From Victivallales bacterium (GTDB taxonomy: Bacteria > Verrucomicrobiota > Lentisphaeria > Victivallales > JAADHT01), in contig JAFGFR010000311.1 of the NCBI GenBank assembly GCA_016930955.1, positions 1-5,345 on the forward strand: a stretch of DNA of 5,345 nucleotides, given 5' to 3'. The notes below the pieces were generated by a model, which had not been told where the DNA came from, ran no database searches, and saw nothing but the letters and a program-made list of their open reading frames with translations. Made by a program: the position numbers and the translations under genes. Of the stretch, positions 4,908 to 5,345 are shown piece after piece (within the stretch, counting starts at the first letter, position 1; each line of letters begins with the position of its first letter).

Positions 4908-5345
4908 ATGAACAGCTTGACTGAATCTGATGCTCCCGACTTTTTGAAGGCTTTGCCTCGTCTTCGGATGCTGGGTGTTCGCAAGCGTTTCAATGCGACT
5001 CTGGCCTTGGACGGAGTTGATCTGGAGGTTTGTGCCGGCGAGGTTCTGGCTTTGGTCGGGGAGAACGGGGCGGGGAAGAGCACCCTCATGAAAATCCTTT
5101 CTGGAGCCTATCAGCCTGACGCGGGTCAGATGTGGCTTGACGGCGTGGGATACTGTCCCCGCGGGCCGATGGATGCGCGCCGCTCGGGGGTGGCGATGAT
5201 CTATCAGGAGTTGTCCCTTGCACCGCATCTCTCGGTCACGGAGAACATTACTCTGGGCATGGAGCCGATGATGGGGATTCTTCTCGATCTTGGGAGGATG
5301 CGCGCCACAGCGGCCGATGCGATGGAGGTCCTCGGCAGGCCGGAT
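4908..5345 (+). CDS. Sugar ABC transporter ATP-binding protein (RbsA/MglA-like), 3'-partial
   Basis: The first 146 codons run off the right edge; full-length members have about 500 residues with two fused ATPase domains. Visible in domain 1: ALDGVDLEVCAGEV (33-46), Walker A GENGAGKST (51-59), MKILSGAYQPDAG (61-73), Q-loop YQEL with Gln100, and TENITLGMEP (111-120). The signature motif and Walker B lie beyond the window. ATG4908 follows the binding-protein stop by 5 nt and has only AGAGCGG directly adjoining it, so translation is probably coupled to the upstream gene. ATG4968 (MLGVRKRF) is a later alternative, but the 20 extra residues are ordinary for the family. It would power uptake together with a membrane permease expected downstream. 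Confidence 0.94.
   Translation, partial: MNSLTESDAPDFLKALPRLRMLGVRKRFNATLALDGVDLEVCAGEVLALVGENGAGKSTLMKILSGAYQPDAGQMWLDGVGYCPRGPMDARRSGVAMIYQELSLAPHLSVTENITLGMEPMMGILLDLGRMRATAADAMEVLGRPD

Overview
The window looks like a chromosomal stretch from a Gram-negative-type (diderm) bacterium of moderately high GC. It carries two secreted repeat proteins of the LA_2272 surface-repeat kind (GVQ/VYG repeats), a stand-alone trpF, a GAF–SpoIIE phosphatase and the start of a ribose/galactose-type sugar ABC importer. The mix is compatible with the PVC group (Lentisphaerota, Kiritimatiellota, Verrucomicrobiota) or a spirochaete. That placement is a weak inference from gene families; nothing here is a taxonomic marker.

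Layout. 1-1121 (+): two tandem paralogous repeat proteins, the first probably cut by the left edge, the second with a clear signal peptide. 1099-1731 (-): a complete trpF whose 3' end overlaps the second repeat gene by 23 bp. 1732-2342: a 611-bp divergent intergenic region between trpF and the phosphatase gene. 2343-3800 (+): a membrane-anchored GAF plus SpoIIE/PP2C phosphatase. 3801-3927: a structured leader with a possible promoter. 3928-4902 (+): a sugar-binding lipoprotein. 4908-5345 (+): the first 146 codons of its ABC ATPase, running off the right edge.

The most unusual part is 1871-2210. Its right end reads like an integron attC site: an AACAAATCATT start, an 8-bp stem, then AATTCAAGCGTTATG. 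Read as protein it gives the NKSF-type tail that I associate with translated attC sites. The R''-like 7-mer TGCCAAC (2159-2165) is exactly complementary to GTTGGCA at 1870-1876. That is what a gene cassette starting at T1871 and ending at G2210 would show. I infer a single 340-bp cassette, without an integrase in view, inserted between trpF and the phosphatase gene. Inside it is a long imperfect hairpin (about 2003-2135) and a weakly supported small ORF.

How the genes work together: the lipoprotein and ATPase form one transport operon. The phosphatase is upstream on the same strand and may belong to a partner-switching or stress/nutrient pathway, but no anti-sigma or antagonist gene is visible. 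trpF is separated from other trp genes here. The repeat proteins are probably exported and not functionally linked to the rest.
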